Assembly: GCF_000714545.1 (NCBI RefSeq)
Contig: NZ_AUNB01000001.1
Location: 372,001 to 436,000 of the forward strand
Length of the DNA stretch: 64,000 nucleotides
Direction of reading: 5' to 3'
DNA from: Thioclava indica
GTDB taxonomy: Bacteria; Pseudomonadota; Alphaproteobacteria; Rhodobacterales; Rhodobacteraceae
The translations under genes were made by a program, and so were the position numbers. Positions within the stretch are counted from its first letter, which is position 1. Each line of letters opens with the position of its first letter. Positions 20,501 through 28,539 of the stretch are shown here, in pieces. The notes beneath the pieces are model-generated. The model saw only the letters and a list, made by a program, of their open reading frames with translations, had not been told where the DNA came from and did not search any database.

Positions 20501-20980
20501 TACGCCACGCGCCACGACACCTACGGCCCCGTGCGCACTCTGCCCACGCCGACGTTCTTTTACGGGCTGGAGCCGCAGACCGAAATCTCGGCGGAAATCG
20601 ACCCCGGCAAGACGCTGGAAATCCGGTTCCTCACGCAGGGCGATACGGATGAATTGGGCGAGGTGAAGGTCTATTTCGAGCTTAACGGACAGCCCCGCGC
20701 CGTGCGCGTGCCCAACCGGGCCGTCAAGGCGACGACAGCCGCTAAACCCAAGGCCGATCCCGCCAACCCCAACCATATCGGCGCGCCGATGCCGGGCTCG
20801 ATTGCCTCGGTAGCGGTCAGCGTCGGTCAAACGGTCAAGCCGGGCGACATGCTGTTGACGATCGAGGCGATGAAGATGGAAACCGGCATCCATGCCGAGC
20901 GCGAGGCCACGATCAAGGCGCTTCATGTGACGCCGGGCGCGCAGATTGATGCCAAGGACCTGCTGATCGAACTGGAATAA
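17549..20980 (+). CDS. pyc: Pyruvate carboxylase
   Basis: Pyc carboxylates pyruvate to oxaloacetate, refilling the TCA cycle. The 1143 residues carry all three parts in one chain: biotin carboxylase (1-450, KASWGGGGRGMRPI, FIEVNPRVQVEHTVTE), carboxyltransferase (~530-830, LLLTDTTMRDGHQSLLATRM, HFHTHDTSG, DAFSGGTSQP) and a C-terminal biotinyl domain with EAMKME, biotin on Lys1109. The ATG at 17549 gives MFNKILVANRGEIAIRV; a longer in-frame start adds only 20 poorly conserved residues. TTTGCAAA-type boxes lie upstream and a strong terminator follows. Confidence 0.97.
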   Translation: MFNKILVANRGEIAIRVMRAANELGKKTVAVYAEEDKLGLHRFKADEAYRIGAGLSPVGAYLSIEEIIRVAKESGADAIHPGYGLLSENPDFVEACANAGITFIGPKAETMRALGDKASARQVAIKADVPVIPATDVLGEDFDAIKKEAAEVGYPLMLKASWGGGGRGMRPILSEDELVEKVREGRREAEAAFGNGEGYLEKMIIRARHVEVQLLGDTHGGLYHLFERDCTVQRRNQKVVERAPAPYLSDAQRAEVCALALKIGNAVGYQNAGTVEFLMDMDTDAFYFIEVNPRVQVEHTVTEEVTGIDIVQAQIKIAEGATLGEATGAAAQSDIQLSGHALQCRVTTEDPQNNFIPDYGRLTAYRSATGMGIRLDGGTAYAGGVITRYYDSLLVKVTAWAQTPDQAISRMDRALREFRIRGVSTNIDFVINLLKHPTFLDMSYSTKFIDTTPALFDFKLRRDRGTKILTYIADITVNGHPETAGRPKPHAEARAPRLPELKGAPQPGTRNLLESQGPQAVADWMKAQTKLLLTDTTMRDGHQSLLATRMRSIDMITAAPAYASNLGDLFSVECWGGATFDVAYRFLQECPWQRLRDIRTHLPNVMTQMLLRASNGVGYTNYPDNVVEFFVKRAAATGVDVFRVFDSLNWVENMRVAMDAVVESGKVCEGTICYTGDILDPDRAKYDLKYYIGMAKELEAAGAHVLGLKDMAGLLKPAAARQLIAALKSEIGLPIHFHTHDTSGIAGATVLAAADAGVDAVDAAMDAFSGGTSQPCLGSIVEALAHTERDTGLDIAAIRRMSNYWEAVRHQYAAFESGLEAPASEVYLHEMPGGQFTNLKSQARSLGLEERWHEVAQAYADANQIFGDIVKVTPSSKVVGDMALMMVAQGLSKEDVLNPAKDVSFPDSVIDMMRGNLGQPPGGWPEGIAKKVLKGEVASTERPGKHLPPVDLEQTRADLAQQLGITIDDEDLAGYLMYPKVFTDYATRHDTYGPVRTLPTPTFFYGLEPQTEISAEIDPGKTLEIRFLTQGDTDELGEVKVYFELNGQPRAVRVPNRAVKATTAAKPKADPANPNHIGAPMPGSIASVAVSVGQTVKPGDMLLTIEAMKMETGIHAEREATIKALHVTPGAQIDAKDLLIELE

Positions 20981-21016
20981 ACGGGCAGCGTCTCTGAAAG
21001 CCTGAGAGGTAAGCAA

Positions 21017-21050
21017 AGCGCCGGGATCAAAAGGATCTCGGCGCTTTTTT
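21017..21050 (+). terminator. Rho-independent terminator of pyc
   Basis: AGCGCCGGGATC, loop AAAAG and GATCTCGGCGCT form a 12-bp stem with one G-U pair, followed by six T residues, 37 bases after the pyc stop. Confidence 0.88.
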
Positions 21051-21113
21051 ATTCCCGCGGATAGGGCCTCGCGTGAGTATTCTACCCTTTCAGCCGCGTG
21101 AAATACCCCCCGC

Positions 21114-21713
21114 TCACGCCTCCAGCTCGGTGTCCCAATAGAGGAAATCCATCCAGCTTTCATGCAAATGCCCGGGCGGAAACCGCCGCCCTGTGCGCTG
21201 CATTTCCTCAGGGCTGGGGCGGCGCGCGGGTTTTTGCAAATTCATCCCCGAGCGCGCCAGCGGCTTGTTGGCCTTGCGCAGATTGCACGGAGAGCAGGCG
21301 GCGACCACGTTTTCCCAACTCGTCACCCCCCCGCGCGAGCGTGGGATCACATGATCAAAGGTCAGATCGCCCTTGGCCCCGCAATACTGGCATTTGAATT
21401 CGTCGCGCAGAAAAAGATTAAAGCGCGTGAATGCCACGCGCTTTTGGGGTCGAACATAGTCTTTAAGCACCACGACAGAGGGGATTTTTATCGCTTGGCG
21501 CTGAGAGCGCACCACCTCGTCATATTCGGCCAATATCGTGACCCGATCCAGGCACACCGCCTTGATCGCCTCTTGCCACGGCCAAAGCGACAGCGGGTAA
21601 TAGGAAAGCGGCCTGAAATCCGCGTTGAGCACAAGCGCGGGGTGGCGGCGCAACGCCGCAGGATCGCGCGTGAATTGCGTTCGGAAATCGGTGGTGTCGC
21701 TGTGATCCAGCAT
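21114..21713 (-). CDS. HNH endonuclease domain protein
   Basis: A 199-residue protein with a C-terminal HNH/zinc unit: CQYCGAKGDLTFDHVIPRSR, then TSWENVVAACSPCNLRKANK, giving the DH, N and H-equivalent positions plus two CxxC zinc pairs. The N-terminal half (NADFRPLSYYPLSLWPWQEA, VCLDRVTILAEYDEVVRS) is typical of stand-alone HNH proteins common in alphaproteobacteria. Their biological substrate is not established. It is not next to phage or restriction genes. GAGGACGG precedes the ATG. Confidence 0.85.
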   Translation of the reverse strand: MLDHSDTTDFRTQFTRDPAALRRHPALVLNADFRPLSYYPLSLWPWQEAIKAVCLDRVTILAEYDEVVRSQRQAIKIPSVVVLKDYVRPQKRVAFTRFNLFLRDEFKCQYCGAKGDLTFDHVIPRSRGGVTSWENVVAACSPCNLRKANKPLARSGMNLQKPARRPSPEEMQRTGRRFPPGHLHESWMDFLYWDTELEA

Positions 21714-21886
21714 GGGTTCAACCGTCCTCGCCCTGTTGCCGCGTCTGGCCCAGGGGCGGGGTCCGCCCCTGCCTTAACAACGACTATATATGGCGTTCGC
21801 GATCTGGCAAGCCTCTTGATGTCGCGAATTTCTGCCCTGCGGCATGGATGGCAGAGAAAGGTGACAGGGGTGTGACGTTGCGCGCC

Positions 21887-22549
21887 CTAGCCCGCGAGCT
21901 TGTCGCGCAGAAACGCCAGCGCCACTTGCAAGCCATCAGGCGCGATGCCGTGACCCGTGCCCTCCATGATATGGCCATAGGTTTCAAAGCCAGCCGCGAC
22001 CAGCGCGTTGCCCGCCTTGGACATATCTTCAAACGGCACAACCGGATCCTGATCGCCATGCACCAACAGAACGGGGGGCTTTGAGACCGCCTCGGCTTCC
22101 AGCGCTTCGGGGCGCAGCAACCGGCCCGAAAACGCCACCAGCGCGGCCACCGGTTCGGCGCGGCGCGGCAACACTTCCAGCGCCAGCATCGTGCCTTGCG
22201 AGAACCCGATCACGGCGAGGTTCTTCGCATTAAGCCCATGTTCTTGCAACAAATCATCAAGGAACGCATTCACATCTGCCGCTGCCATCTGCAGACCCTG
22301 CGCGGCGGCTTCCTCAGAGGAATTGTCGATCCACGGGATCGGGAACCACTGCCGCCCCATCGGGCTGCCGTTGCACGGCTCGGGCGCGTCGGGGGCCACG
22401 AACAGCGTGTCGGGCAGATGCGGCCCGAGCGGATCGGCCAGCCCCAACAGGTCCGCGCCATCCGCGCCATAGCCGTGCAGCAGCACGACGATGGATTTCA
22501 CGTTGCCCGATTGCGGCGCCTTGCGGCCGGCTTGCAGTTTGCGTGTCAT
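21887..22549 (-). CDS. Carboxylesterase/phospholipase-type alpha/beta hydrolase
   Basis: A 220-residue cytoplasmic alpha/beta hydrolase. It shows VVLLHGYGADGADLLGLADP (oxyanion region), the nucleophile elbow GFSQGT (Ser), VHGDQDPVVP (acid) and GTGHGIAPDGL (His), the layout of the carboxylesterase 2 family. The ATG at 22549 overlaps the stop of the upstream DNA glycosylase gene (ATGA), so the two are coupled, although a functional link is not obvious. A longer in-frame start at 22630 lies inside the glycosylase gene and is rejected. Confidence 0.88.
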   Translation of the reverse strand: MTRKLQAGRKAPQSGNVKSIVVLLHGYGADGADLLGLADPLGPHLPDTLFVAPDAPEPCNGSPMGRQWFPIPWIDNSSEEAAAQGLQMAAADVNAFLDDLLQEHGLNAKNLAVIGFSQGTMLALEVLPRRAEPVAALVAFSGRLLRPEALEAEAVSKPPVLLVHGDQDPVVPFEDMSKAGNALVAAGFETYGHIMEGTGHGIAPDGLQVALAFLRDKLAG

Positions 22550-23178
22550 GGCGCCACTCCTTCGCGGTTTTTGCACGCTGCGTAATAGGCCCAAAGCCCG
22601 CGCGCTGCAACCGCGCGCCACGGCGACCAAGCCGCAGACAATGCGTTGAATTCCTTGCGCTTGGGGCGCTCGGGCAGATCGAAAAGCAGGCGCGCGGCTT
22701 CGGCCAGCGCAAGATCGTCGACCGCAAACACATCAGCGCGGCCCAGCGCGAACATCAGATACATTTCAACCGTCCAGCGCCCGATGCCAGGGATCGGCAA
22801 AAGCTGCGCGACCACCTCCTCGTCGGGCAGGTTGCGCAGAGCGGTGAAATCCACGCCAGACCCCGCGAGCGCCTGCAAATAGCGCACTTTCTGGCGCGAC
22901 AGACCACAGGCGCGCAGATCATCCTCGGAGCCAGCGGCAATAGCATCGGGCGCACCAAAGCCAGCCTCGATCACGCGCCCCTTGATCGCATTGGCTGCCG
23001 CGACCGAGACCTGCTGGCCGATGATCGCATCACGCAGCGCCGCGAATCCGTCGTCACGCCGCCGCAAAGGCCAAGGCCCGGTCTGCGCGCAAACCTGCGC
23101 AAAGCGCGGCTCGCAGGCGCACAGCCACGCAGTGCCCTCGGCGATATCCTCGTCACAAGTGATGATGCGTCCAACCAT
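22546..23178 (-). CDS. DNA-3-methyladenine glycosylase II, AlkA type
   Basis: A 210-residue helix-hairpin-helix DNA glycosylase that excises alkylated bases. It contains AIIGQQVSVAAANAI, LRACGLSRQKVRYLQALA, the HhH turn LPIPGIGRWTVEMYLMFALG and DVFAVDDLAL, whose second Asp is the expected catalytic residue. It is shorter than E. coli AlkA because the N-terminal TBP-like domain is reduced. The start is taken at 23178, where an AGGGTG ribosome site precedes MVGRIITCDEDI. It is transcribed with the esterase gene. Confidence 0.9.
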   Translation of the reverse strand: MVGRIITCDEDIAEGTAWLCACEPRFAQVCAQTGPWPLRRRDDGFAALRDAIIGQQVSVAAANAIKGRVIEAGFGAPDAIAAGSEDDLRACGLSRQKVRYLQALAGSGVDFTALRNLPDEEVVAQLLPIPGIGRWTVEMYLMFALGRADVFAVDDLALAEAARLLFDLPERPKRKEFNALSAAWSPWRAVAARGLWAYYAACKNREGVAP

Positions 23179-23241
23179 GCCGCACCCTGCCCGATCACGG
23201 CCCCGCTTGCCAGCCCTCTCGCGCCGCGCTAGCAAGCGGAT

Positions 23242-24465
23242 ATGACCGATATCACCTCCCCCCCCGCCGCGCGTCAAAAGCGCAACACGATCGTGCTGGT
23301 TCTGGCACAGGCGCTTTTGGGCGCGCAGATGCCGATGATCTTTACGATTGGCGGGCTGGCGGGGCAGATGCTGGCCTCCAACCCCTGTTTCGCGACGCTG
23401 CCTTTGTCGCTGATTGTGCTGGGGTCTGTGCTTAGTGCGCAGCCGATGTCGGAATTCATGGCCGCCTACGGGCGCCGCGCGGGGTTCATTCTGGCCAATG
23501 CTGCGGGCGCGGCGGGCGCGGCGGTGGCGGCTTATGCGCTTTATATCGGGTCGTTTCCGGTCTTCTTGATGGGCTCGTTCCTGACCGGGATCTATATGTC
23601 GGCGCAGGGGTTTTACCGCTTTGCCGCGACCGATACCGCCACGCCGGAGTTCCAGCCCAAGGCGATTTCCTATGTCATGGCGGGCGGTCTGGTGGCCGCG
23701 ATCATCGGCCCGCAACTGGTCAAGGTGACCTCTCAGGCGATGCTGGTGCCGTTCATGGCGACCTATCTGGTGATTATCGCGATCAACGCGCTGGGGCCGT
23801 TTCTATTCGCCTTTCTCGACATTCCCGCGCCGGGGCGGCGCAAGAAACACGAGCATCACGAGGGCCGCACGCGGCGCGAATTGCTGCGCGATCCGGTGAT
23901 TTTGGTCGCGATGATCTGCGGCATGGTGTCCTACGCGCTGATGAATCTGGTGATGACCTCGACGCCGCTGGCGGTGGTGGGCTGTGGCTTTGAAGAGGGT
24001 GACGCGGCCAATATCGTCTCGGCGCATGTGCTGGCGATGTATTTGCCGAGCTTCTTCACCGGCTACCTGATTTCGTGGTTTGGCAAAGAGGTGATCGTCG
24101 GTGTCGGGCTGGTCATTCTGGCAGCCTCGGGCGCGGTGGCGCTGACCGGGGTGGAGCTGGACAAGTTTTATCTGGCGTTAATGCTGCTGGGTGTGGGCTG
24201 GAATTTCGGCTTTATCGGATCGACCGCGATGCTGGCCTCGGCCCATGCGCCCTCCGAGCGCGGCCATGTCCAGGGGATGAACGATTTCATCGTCTTTGGC
24301 GGGGTGTTTCTGGCGTCGCTGTCGTCGGGCGGGCTGATGAATTGCTCGGGGGCGGGCAATACGCAAGCGGGCTGGCAGGCGGTCAATCTGGCGATGCTGC
24401 CGTTCCTGACGCTGGCGGGGGCGGCGCTGATCTGGCTGGTGATGCGGCCCAAGGAAACGCGCTAA
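23242..24465 (+). CDS. Major facilitator superfamily transporter
   Basis: A 407-residue protein with about 12 hydrophobic helices and a central His/Arg-rich cytoplasmic loop (RRKKHEHHEGRTRRE, about residues 195-210). The order is MFS-like, with SEFMAAYGRRAGFILANA resembling the loop 2-3 motif and a repeated half after the central loop (EEGDAANIVSAHVLAMYLPS). The substrate cannot be told. It diverges from the glycosylase gene with a short gap and converges on a P-loop kinase gene. Confidence 0.85.
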   Translation: MTDITSPPAARQKRNTIVLVLAQALLGAQMPMIFTIGGLAGQMLASNPCFATLPLSLIVLGSVLSAQPMSEFMAAYGRRAGFILANAAGAAGAAVAAYALYIGSFPVFLMGSFLTGIYMSAQGFYRFAATDTATPEFQPKAISYVMAGGLVAAIIGPQLVKVTSQAMLVPFMATYLVIIAINALGPFLFAFLDIPAPGRRKKHEHHEGRTRRELLRDPVILVAMICGMVSYALMNLVMTSTPLAVVGCGFEEGDAANIVSAHVLAMYLPSFFTGYLISWFGKEVIVGVGLVILAASGAVALTGVELDKFYLALMLLGVGWNFGFIGSTAMLASAHAPSERGHVQGMNDFIVFGGVFLASLSSGGLMNCSGAGNTQAGWQAVNLAMLPFLTLAGAALIWLVMRPKETR

Positions 24466-24479
24466 GCGGGGCGGTAAGA

Positions 24480-24540
24480 GGGGGGCGCTGCCCCCCGCCC
24501 GTTCCGGGCTCCCCCCGGGATATTTAGCAAGAGCGAAGAT
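24480..24540 (+). repeat. Dispersed 3'-end element, copy D, with hairpin
   Basis: GGGGGGC-GCT-GCCCCCC is followed by CCGGGCTCCCCCCGGGATATTT and AGCAAGAGCGAAGA between two convergent genes. It shares its plan (GGGGCGCTGCCCC hairpin, then CCCGG, then a TATTTA core) with copy C at 47.95 kb, so it belongs to the same family. It probably ends both transcripts. Confidence 0.55.
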
Positions 24541-25214
24541 CAGTCGCGGATCACCAGATCGGCGGGGCGGCCCTCGCGGGTGATGAGGCGACCGTTTGGC
24601 AGATCGTTTTGCGTGACGCGGCGGGTGATTTCTGCGGCGTCAAGCCCTTGGTCCTGCCAGCGCTGAGTGAGGCGGTCGCGCAAGGTGGCCTCGGGCGTGT
24701 CGATGCGGATCGAAAGATCAAACAGCGGATAAAGATCGCGCCAGCCGGGCTGGGTAAGCAGCAGGTAATTGCCCTCGACCAGAACGAAACGCGCACTGGC
24801 GGGCACGGTTGTGCCGCCCTTAACAACGGCGTCACGGTCTCGATCAAAGAGCGGCACGGGCGTGTCGGTTTGCGCCGTCTTTAGCTGTGCAAGCAGGGTC
24901 GCGAGGCCTTCGGTATCAAAGGTTTGCGGCGCGCCTTTGCGTGCGCGCAACCCGTGCGCATCCAGCCAGTCATTGTCGCGGTGAAACCCGTCCATCGCGA
25001 CAATTGCCGCATCGGGGCCAAGGGCTGAGGCCAATTCGCGCGCGAGATGGGATTTGCCGGAACCGGGCGCGCCGACCAGCGCGATCAGGTTGCGCGCACC
25101 GTCGAGCTGGCGGATATGGGCGGCCAGATCGGCGCGTGGCACGCATAGCTCGGGATGCATGAACGCGCCGTGATCGCCCATCGGCCCGTCGCTATTGCCT
25201 AGCCAGCCGGTCAT
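24540..25214 (-). CDS. P-loop kinase of the uridine kinase/PRK type (FrcK-like)
   Basis: A 224-residue cytoplasmic kinase. The Walker A loop GAPGSGKSHLA starts at residue 48. VAMDGFHRDNDWLDAHG resembles the substrate-binding DGFH motif of the uridine kinase/phosphoribulokinase class, VLVEGNYLLL is the Walker B strand, and RLTQRW the lid region. Such proteins are called nucleoside kinase-like, or FrcK when beside fructose transport genes. No sugar transporter is near here, so the substrate is open. It starts 9 bases after the ThiE-like gene, suggesting an operon; ATG codons at 25181 and 25160 are alternative starts. Confidence 0.8.
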   Translation of the reverse strand: MTGWLGNSDGPMGDHGAFMHPELCVPRADLAAHIRQLDGARNLIALVGAPGSGKSHLARELASALGPDAAIVAMDGFHRDNDWLDAHGLRARKGAPQTFDTEGLATLLAQLKTAQTDTPVPLFDRDRDAVVKGGTTVPASARFVLVEGNYLLLTQPGWRDLYPLFDLSIRIDTPEATLRDRLTQRWQDQGLDAAEITRRVTQNDLPNGRLITREGRPADLVIRD

Positions 25215-25223
25215 CGCTTGGCC

Positions 25224-25841
25224 TCAGCCCATCGCGGCGATATAGCGGCCCAGCGCGGCGGCGGGATCGTCTTCACGCCAGATTTCCTCGCCCAGCGCGA
25301 ACCAGTCGGTGACGGGGGTGAATTGCGCGATCAGGTCTTCGCTCAGCGCCCCTTCGGCCACAACGGGCACCTCAATCACCTCGGACCACCATTCAAACAG
25401 GTCGAATTCGGCGCGCTCGGCTGTGCCCAATGCGGTCTCCCCGATGGGGCCGAAACAGATGTAATCCGCCCCCGCCTCGCCCGCGTTCAGCCCCTCATGA
25501 CGCGAGGCACTGCAATAGCTGCCCACGATCGCCTCGTCGCCCAAAGTCTTGCGCGCATAGCGGATCTGGCGCGCGCCATCCACCAGATGCACCCCGTCCA
25601 GACCGTGGCGCTCGGCCAGTTGCACATGGCTTTCGATCACCAGCGCCACGTCGCGCGCATGGGCGACCTCGCGCAGCGCATCGGCGGCGCGCCCGATCTC
25701 GAGCTCATCCTTGAGCGCAATCGAGAGGCGGATACAGGCGACCTCATGGGCGTCCAGCACCGAGGCAAGCTTGGGGGAGAACTCCGCTGCGTCAAACGCG
25801 GGCGGGGTGATCAGGTAAATTTGCGGGCGATCTTCGGCCAT
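25224..25841 (-). CDS. Thiamine-phosphate synthase-like protein (ThiE/TenI fold)
   Basis: A 205-residue TIM-barrel protein. QIYLITPP at the start, DGVHLVDGARQIRYARKTLG, IVGSYCSASRHEG and AGADYICFGPIGET follow the ThiE order of substrate and phosphate loops. Several positions normally strongly conserved in true ThiE (such as the QxD and GxSxH motifs) are altered, so it may be a TenI-like or other paralogue. No other thiamine genes are nearby. It is the first gene of a probable two-gene unit with the kinase. Confidence 0.7.
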   Translation of the reverse strand: MAEDRPQIYLITPPAFDAAEFSPKLASVLDAHEVACIRLSIALKDELEIGRAADALREVAHARDVALVIESHVQLAERHGLDGVHLVDGARQIRYARKTLGDEAIVGSYCSASRHEGLNAGEAGADYICFGPIGETALGTAERAEFDLFEWWSEVIEVPVVAEGALSEDLIAQFTPVTDWFALGEEIWREDDPAAALGRYIAAMG

Positions 25842-25942
25842 GGCGTGGCTCCTTTAGCGGGTTGCACGCCTCATAGCGCAAGCGCCGCGCCCTTGCCAGA
25901 GGCCACGCGCCCCCCTATTGAGCCGCCAGACAAGGAGAGACC

Positions 25943-26695
25943 ATGCCCGATCCCGCCCCATCCGCGCCGACCCAGCCCGTCTTTGTTCTCGTGCGCCCGC
26001 AAATGGGCGAGAATATCGGGGCGGCGGCGCGCGCGATGCTGAATTTCTCGCTGTCGCGGATGCGGTTGGTGGACCCGCGCGATGGTTGGCCCAACCCCAA
26101 GGCGGTGGCGATGGCGTCGGGCGCGGCAGAAAAGGTGCTGAATTTCGCAGGCGTGTTTGACGATGTGGCCGGTGCGGTCGCCGATTGCGATTTCGTCTTT
26201 GCCACCACTGCACGCGGGCGGGAACTGGCCAAGCCGATCTACACCCCTGAGGCTGCGATGCTAGAAGCGCGCCAGCGTATTCTGGCGGGGCAAAAGGTGG
26301 CGATCCTGTTTGGCCCTGAACGCACCGGGCTGGAAAACGACGACATCACCCGCGCCAATGCGATCATCACAGTGCCGGTGAATCCCGAGTTTTTCTCGCT
26401 CAATCTGGCGCAGGCGGTGTTGCTGAGTGCGTATGAGTATTCGCGCCACACGCTGGACGCCACGCCGCGCGATCCGGGGCTGGCCGCCCATATCCCAGCG
26501 ACGGCGCAGGATGTCGAGAAACTGGGCGATCATTTTGAGACCCGTCTTGACGAGGCCGGGTTTTTCACCCCCCCCGAGAAAGCCCCGATGATGAAGCGCA
26601 ATCTGCGCAACATGTGGACCCGCTTTGCCATGACGCGATCCGAGGTGCAGATGCTGCACGGCGCGCTGCGACAAATTTTCCGCGCCCGCGACTAG
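25943..26695 (+). CDS. trmJ: SPOUT-class tRNA/rRNA 2'-O-methyltransferase, TrmJ type
   Basis: A 250-residue RNA methyltransferase. VLVRPQMGENIGAAARAMLN (catalytic Arg/Asn region) opens the SPOUT knot, ILFGPERTGLENDDI and VPVNPEFFSLNLAQAVLL form the AdoMet-binding trefoil. In E. coli, TrmJ methylates position 32 of several tRNAs. AAGGAGAG lies upstream of the ATG. A C-terminal helical extension contains MMKRNLRNMWTRF, as is usual for TrmJ. The exact target is assumed from family. Confidence 0.88.
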   Translation: MPDPAPSAPTQPVFVLVRPQMGENIGAAARAMLNFSLSRMRLVDPRDGWPNPKAVAMASGAAEKVLNFAGVFDDVAGAVADCDFVFATTARGRELAKPIYTPEAAMLEARQRILAGQKVAILFGPERTGLENDDITRANAIITVPVNPEFFSLNLAQAVLLSAYEYSRHTLDATPRDPGLAAHIPATAQDVEKLGDHFETRLDEAGFFTPPEKAPMMKRNLRNMWTRFAMTRSEVQMLHGALRQIFRARD

Positions 26696-26725
26696 GGCTT
26701 TGCCAATTGCCGCGCTTGGCCCATC

Positions 26726-27445
26726 ATGGCCGATATGTGGCGTGCGTTACGAGTATCTTTTCTGGCGATTTGCGCAGGTGGCGTGCTGGGTTTGGGCGCG
26801 CTTTTGTGGTTTTATCCGGTGCTGGCGGGCGGGATCTGTCCGCGCTGTTTCGGATTGGAACGTGCCTCGCCGACACTGTATGTCGAGGCGGAAATGTCGC
26901 CAGCCGCGCGACAGGCTTTGATCGCCATGACATCAGCGGCCCAAGCGCAGGTCGCGCAGTTCTACCCCGAGCGCCGCGCCCATATCCGTATTCTCGCTTG
27001 CGCAACGAAAGCCTGCAATCGCCGCCTTGGCGGACGGGGCGCGGCGGCAGTGACCTATTCGCTCGGGTCGCTTGCCATCGTGCGACTGGCCCCGCGCGGG
27101 CTGACTGAAACCATCCTCGCCCATGAGCTGGCCCATACCGAAACCCACGCGAGACTTGGCGCGCTTGGCCAGATCCGCCACAAAATGCCCGCATGGTTTG
27201 ATGAGGGACTGTCGGTGCTGATCTCGGACGATCCGCGCTATCTCAACCCCGGCATCAGCGTTGAGCGGTGCAAGGCCCTGCCCGCGCCCGAGCTGCCCGC
27301 CTCACCGTTTGAATGGGCACCGCGCGCGGGGCGTGACAACGGGCTTTACGCGCAGGCTGCCTGCGCCGTGCTGATCTGGGCGGCGCATCAGGGCGGCATG
27401 GGCGCGATCAAGGCAGGTTTGGAGACAGGCGTGCGGTTTCCGTGA
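26726..27445 (+). CDS. Putative exported or membrane-anchored zinc metalloprotease-like protein
   Basis: A 239-residue protein. One hydrophobic segment at about residues 8-33 (an anchor or signal) is followed by CPRCFG and a periplasmic domain. ILAHELAHTETHARLG carries the HExxH zinc motif, and PAWFDEGLSVLISDD supplies a downstream Glu, the layout of gluzincin peptidases such as the M1-like or minimal families. Four Cys residues could form disulfides. The start may be the ATG at 26726 or at 26735. I cannot place it in a named family. It follows the TrmJ-type gene by 30 bases. Confidence 0.7.
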   Translation: MADMWRALRVSFLAICAGGVLGLGALLWFYPVLAGGICPRCFGLERASPTLYVEAEMSPAARQALIAMTSAAQAQVAQFYPERRAHIRILACATKACNRRLGGRGAAAVTYSLGSLAIVRLAPRGLTETILAHELAHTETHARLGALGQIRHKMPAWFDEGLSVLISDDPRYLNPGISVERCKALPAPELPASPFEWAPRAGRDNGLYAQAACAVLIWAAHQGGMGAIKAGLETGVRFP

Positions 27446-27489
27446 TGCTTTGGGCTTGACCTCGGGCCGCGCGCGCAGAAAAAGAAGTC

Positions 27490-28539
27490 ATGGCAAGTGC
27501 ATCATTGAAAATCGACCTCGACGCTTTGGTTGCGAACTGGACCGCGCTGGATGCGCGCTCGGGCGCGGGCACCCGCACCGCCGCCGTGGTCAAGGCCGAC
27601 AGTTACGGGCTGGGCGCTGCGCGTGTGGCGCAAACGCTTTACGGCGCAGGCGCGCGCACATTCTTTGTCGCGATCGCCGAGGAGGGCGCAAGATTACGCC
27701 CCTATCTTGGCCCGGATGCGCAGATCTTCGTGCTGTCGGGTCATATGGCAGGAGATTTCGAAACCCTGCGCGATGCCAATCTTACGCCTGTTTTGAATTC
27801 ACGCGATCAAATCACGCGCCAGTTTGAGACCCTGCCCGATGCGCCTTTTGGCGTGCAGCTCGACACGGGCATGAACCGCCTTGGTCTTGAACCCGAAGAT
27901 TGGGCGCAAGCCGCCCCTGCCCTGCTGGCCAAAAGCCCCGCCCTGATCATGAGCCATCTGGCCTGCGCCGATGAACCCGATCACGAGATGAACGCGCAAC
28001 AACTCGCCGCGTTCAAACACATGAGCGATGGCACGGGCGTGACGCGCTCGCTTTCGGCGACGGGCGGGATTTTGCTGGGGCCGGATTATCATTTCGACCT
28101 GACGCGGCCCGGCATCGGGTTATATGGCGGGCGTCCGTTCGAGGCAGCCCTGCCCGTCGCGACGCTCTCGCTGCCCGTGATCCAGACCCGCGAGGTCCAG
28201 CCGGGCGAGACCGTGGGCTATGGCAACCTTTGGCAGGCCGAACGTGTGACCAGGATCGCCACCGTTGCGGCGGGCTATGCCGATGGTATTCACCGCGTGT
28301 TGTCCAATATCAGCGATCTTTGGGCGGGCGATGCGCCTTGTCCGGTGCGCGGGCGGGTCTCGATGGATCTGATCACCGCCGATGTCACTGATCTGGACGA
28401 GGTTCCCGACACGCTGGATCTGATCTGCCCCGCGCAGGGGATTGACGCGCTGGCCGATATTGCAGGCACGATTGGCTATGAAATCCTGACCGCGCTGGGG
28501 CCGCGCTACACCCGCCTTTATACCGAGCGCGGCACATGA
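27490..28539 (+). CDS. alr: Alanine racemase
   Basis: Alr makes D-alanine for peptidoglycan using PLP. The 349 residues include AAVVKADSYGLGA with the PLP lysine at residue 35, QLDTGMNRLG, GYADGIHRVLSN with the catalytic Tyr region, and GRVSMDLITADVTD. The family length is 350-370. AAAGAAG precedes the ATG weakly. The stop overlaps the start of the following MlaE-type gene (ATGA), so this cell-wall gene is coupled to a lipid transporter. Confidence 0.95.
   Translation: MASASLKIDLDALVANWTALDARSGAGTRTAAVVKADSYGLGAARVAQTLYGAGARTFFVAIAEEGARLRPYLGPDAQIFVLSGHMAGDFETLRDANLTPVLNSRDQITRQFETLPDAPFGVQLDTGMNRLGLEPEDWAQAAPALLAKSPALIMSHLACADEPDHEMNAQQLAAFKHMSDGTGVTRSLSATGGILLGPDYHFDLTRPGIGLYGGRPFEAALPVATLSLPVIQTREVQPGETVGYGNLWQAERVTRIATVAAGYADGIHRVLSNISDLWAGDAPCPVRGRVSMDLITADVTDLDEVPDTLDLICPAQGIDALADIAGTIGYEILTALGPRYTRLYTERGT

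Noticed and set aside
21233-21240. TTTGCAAA inside the HNH gene, considered as a PccR site
   Set aside because: Single box within coding sequence, no second box and no promoter context.
21752-21770. Hairpin AGGGGCGG-GGT-CCGCCCCT between the HNH and esterase genes
   Set aside because: Three-base loop and no T tract on either strand. It could be an end-of-transcript structure, but the support is too thin to list as a terminator.
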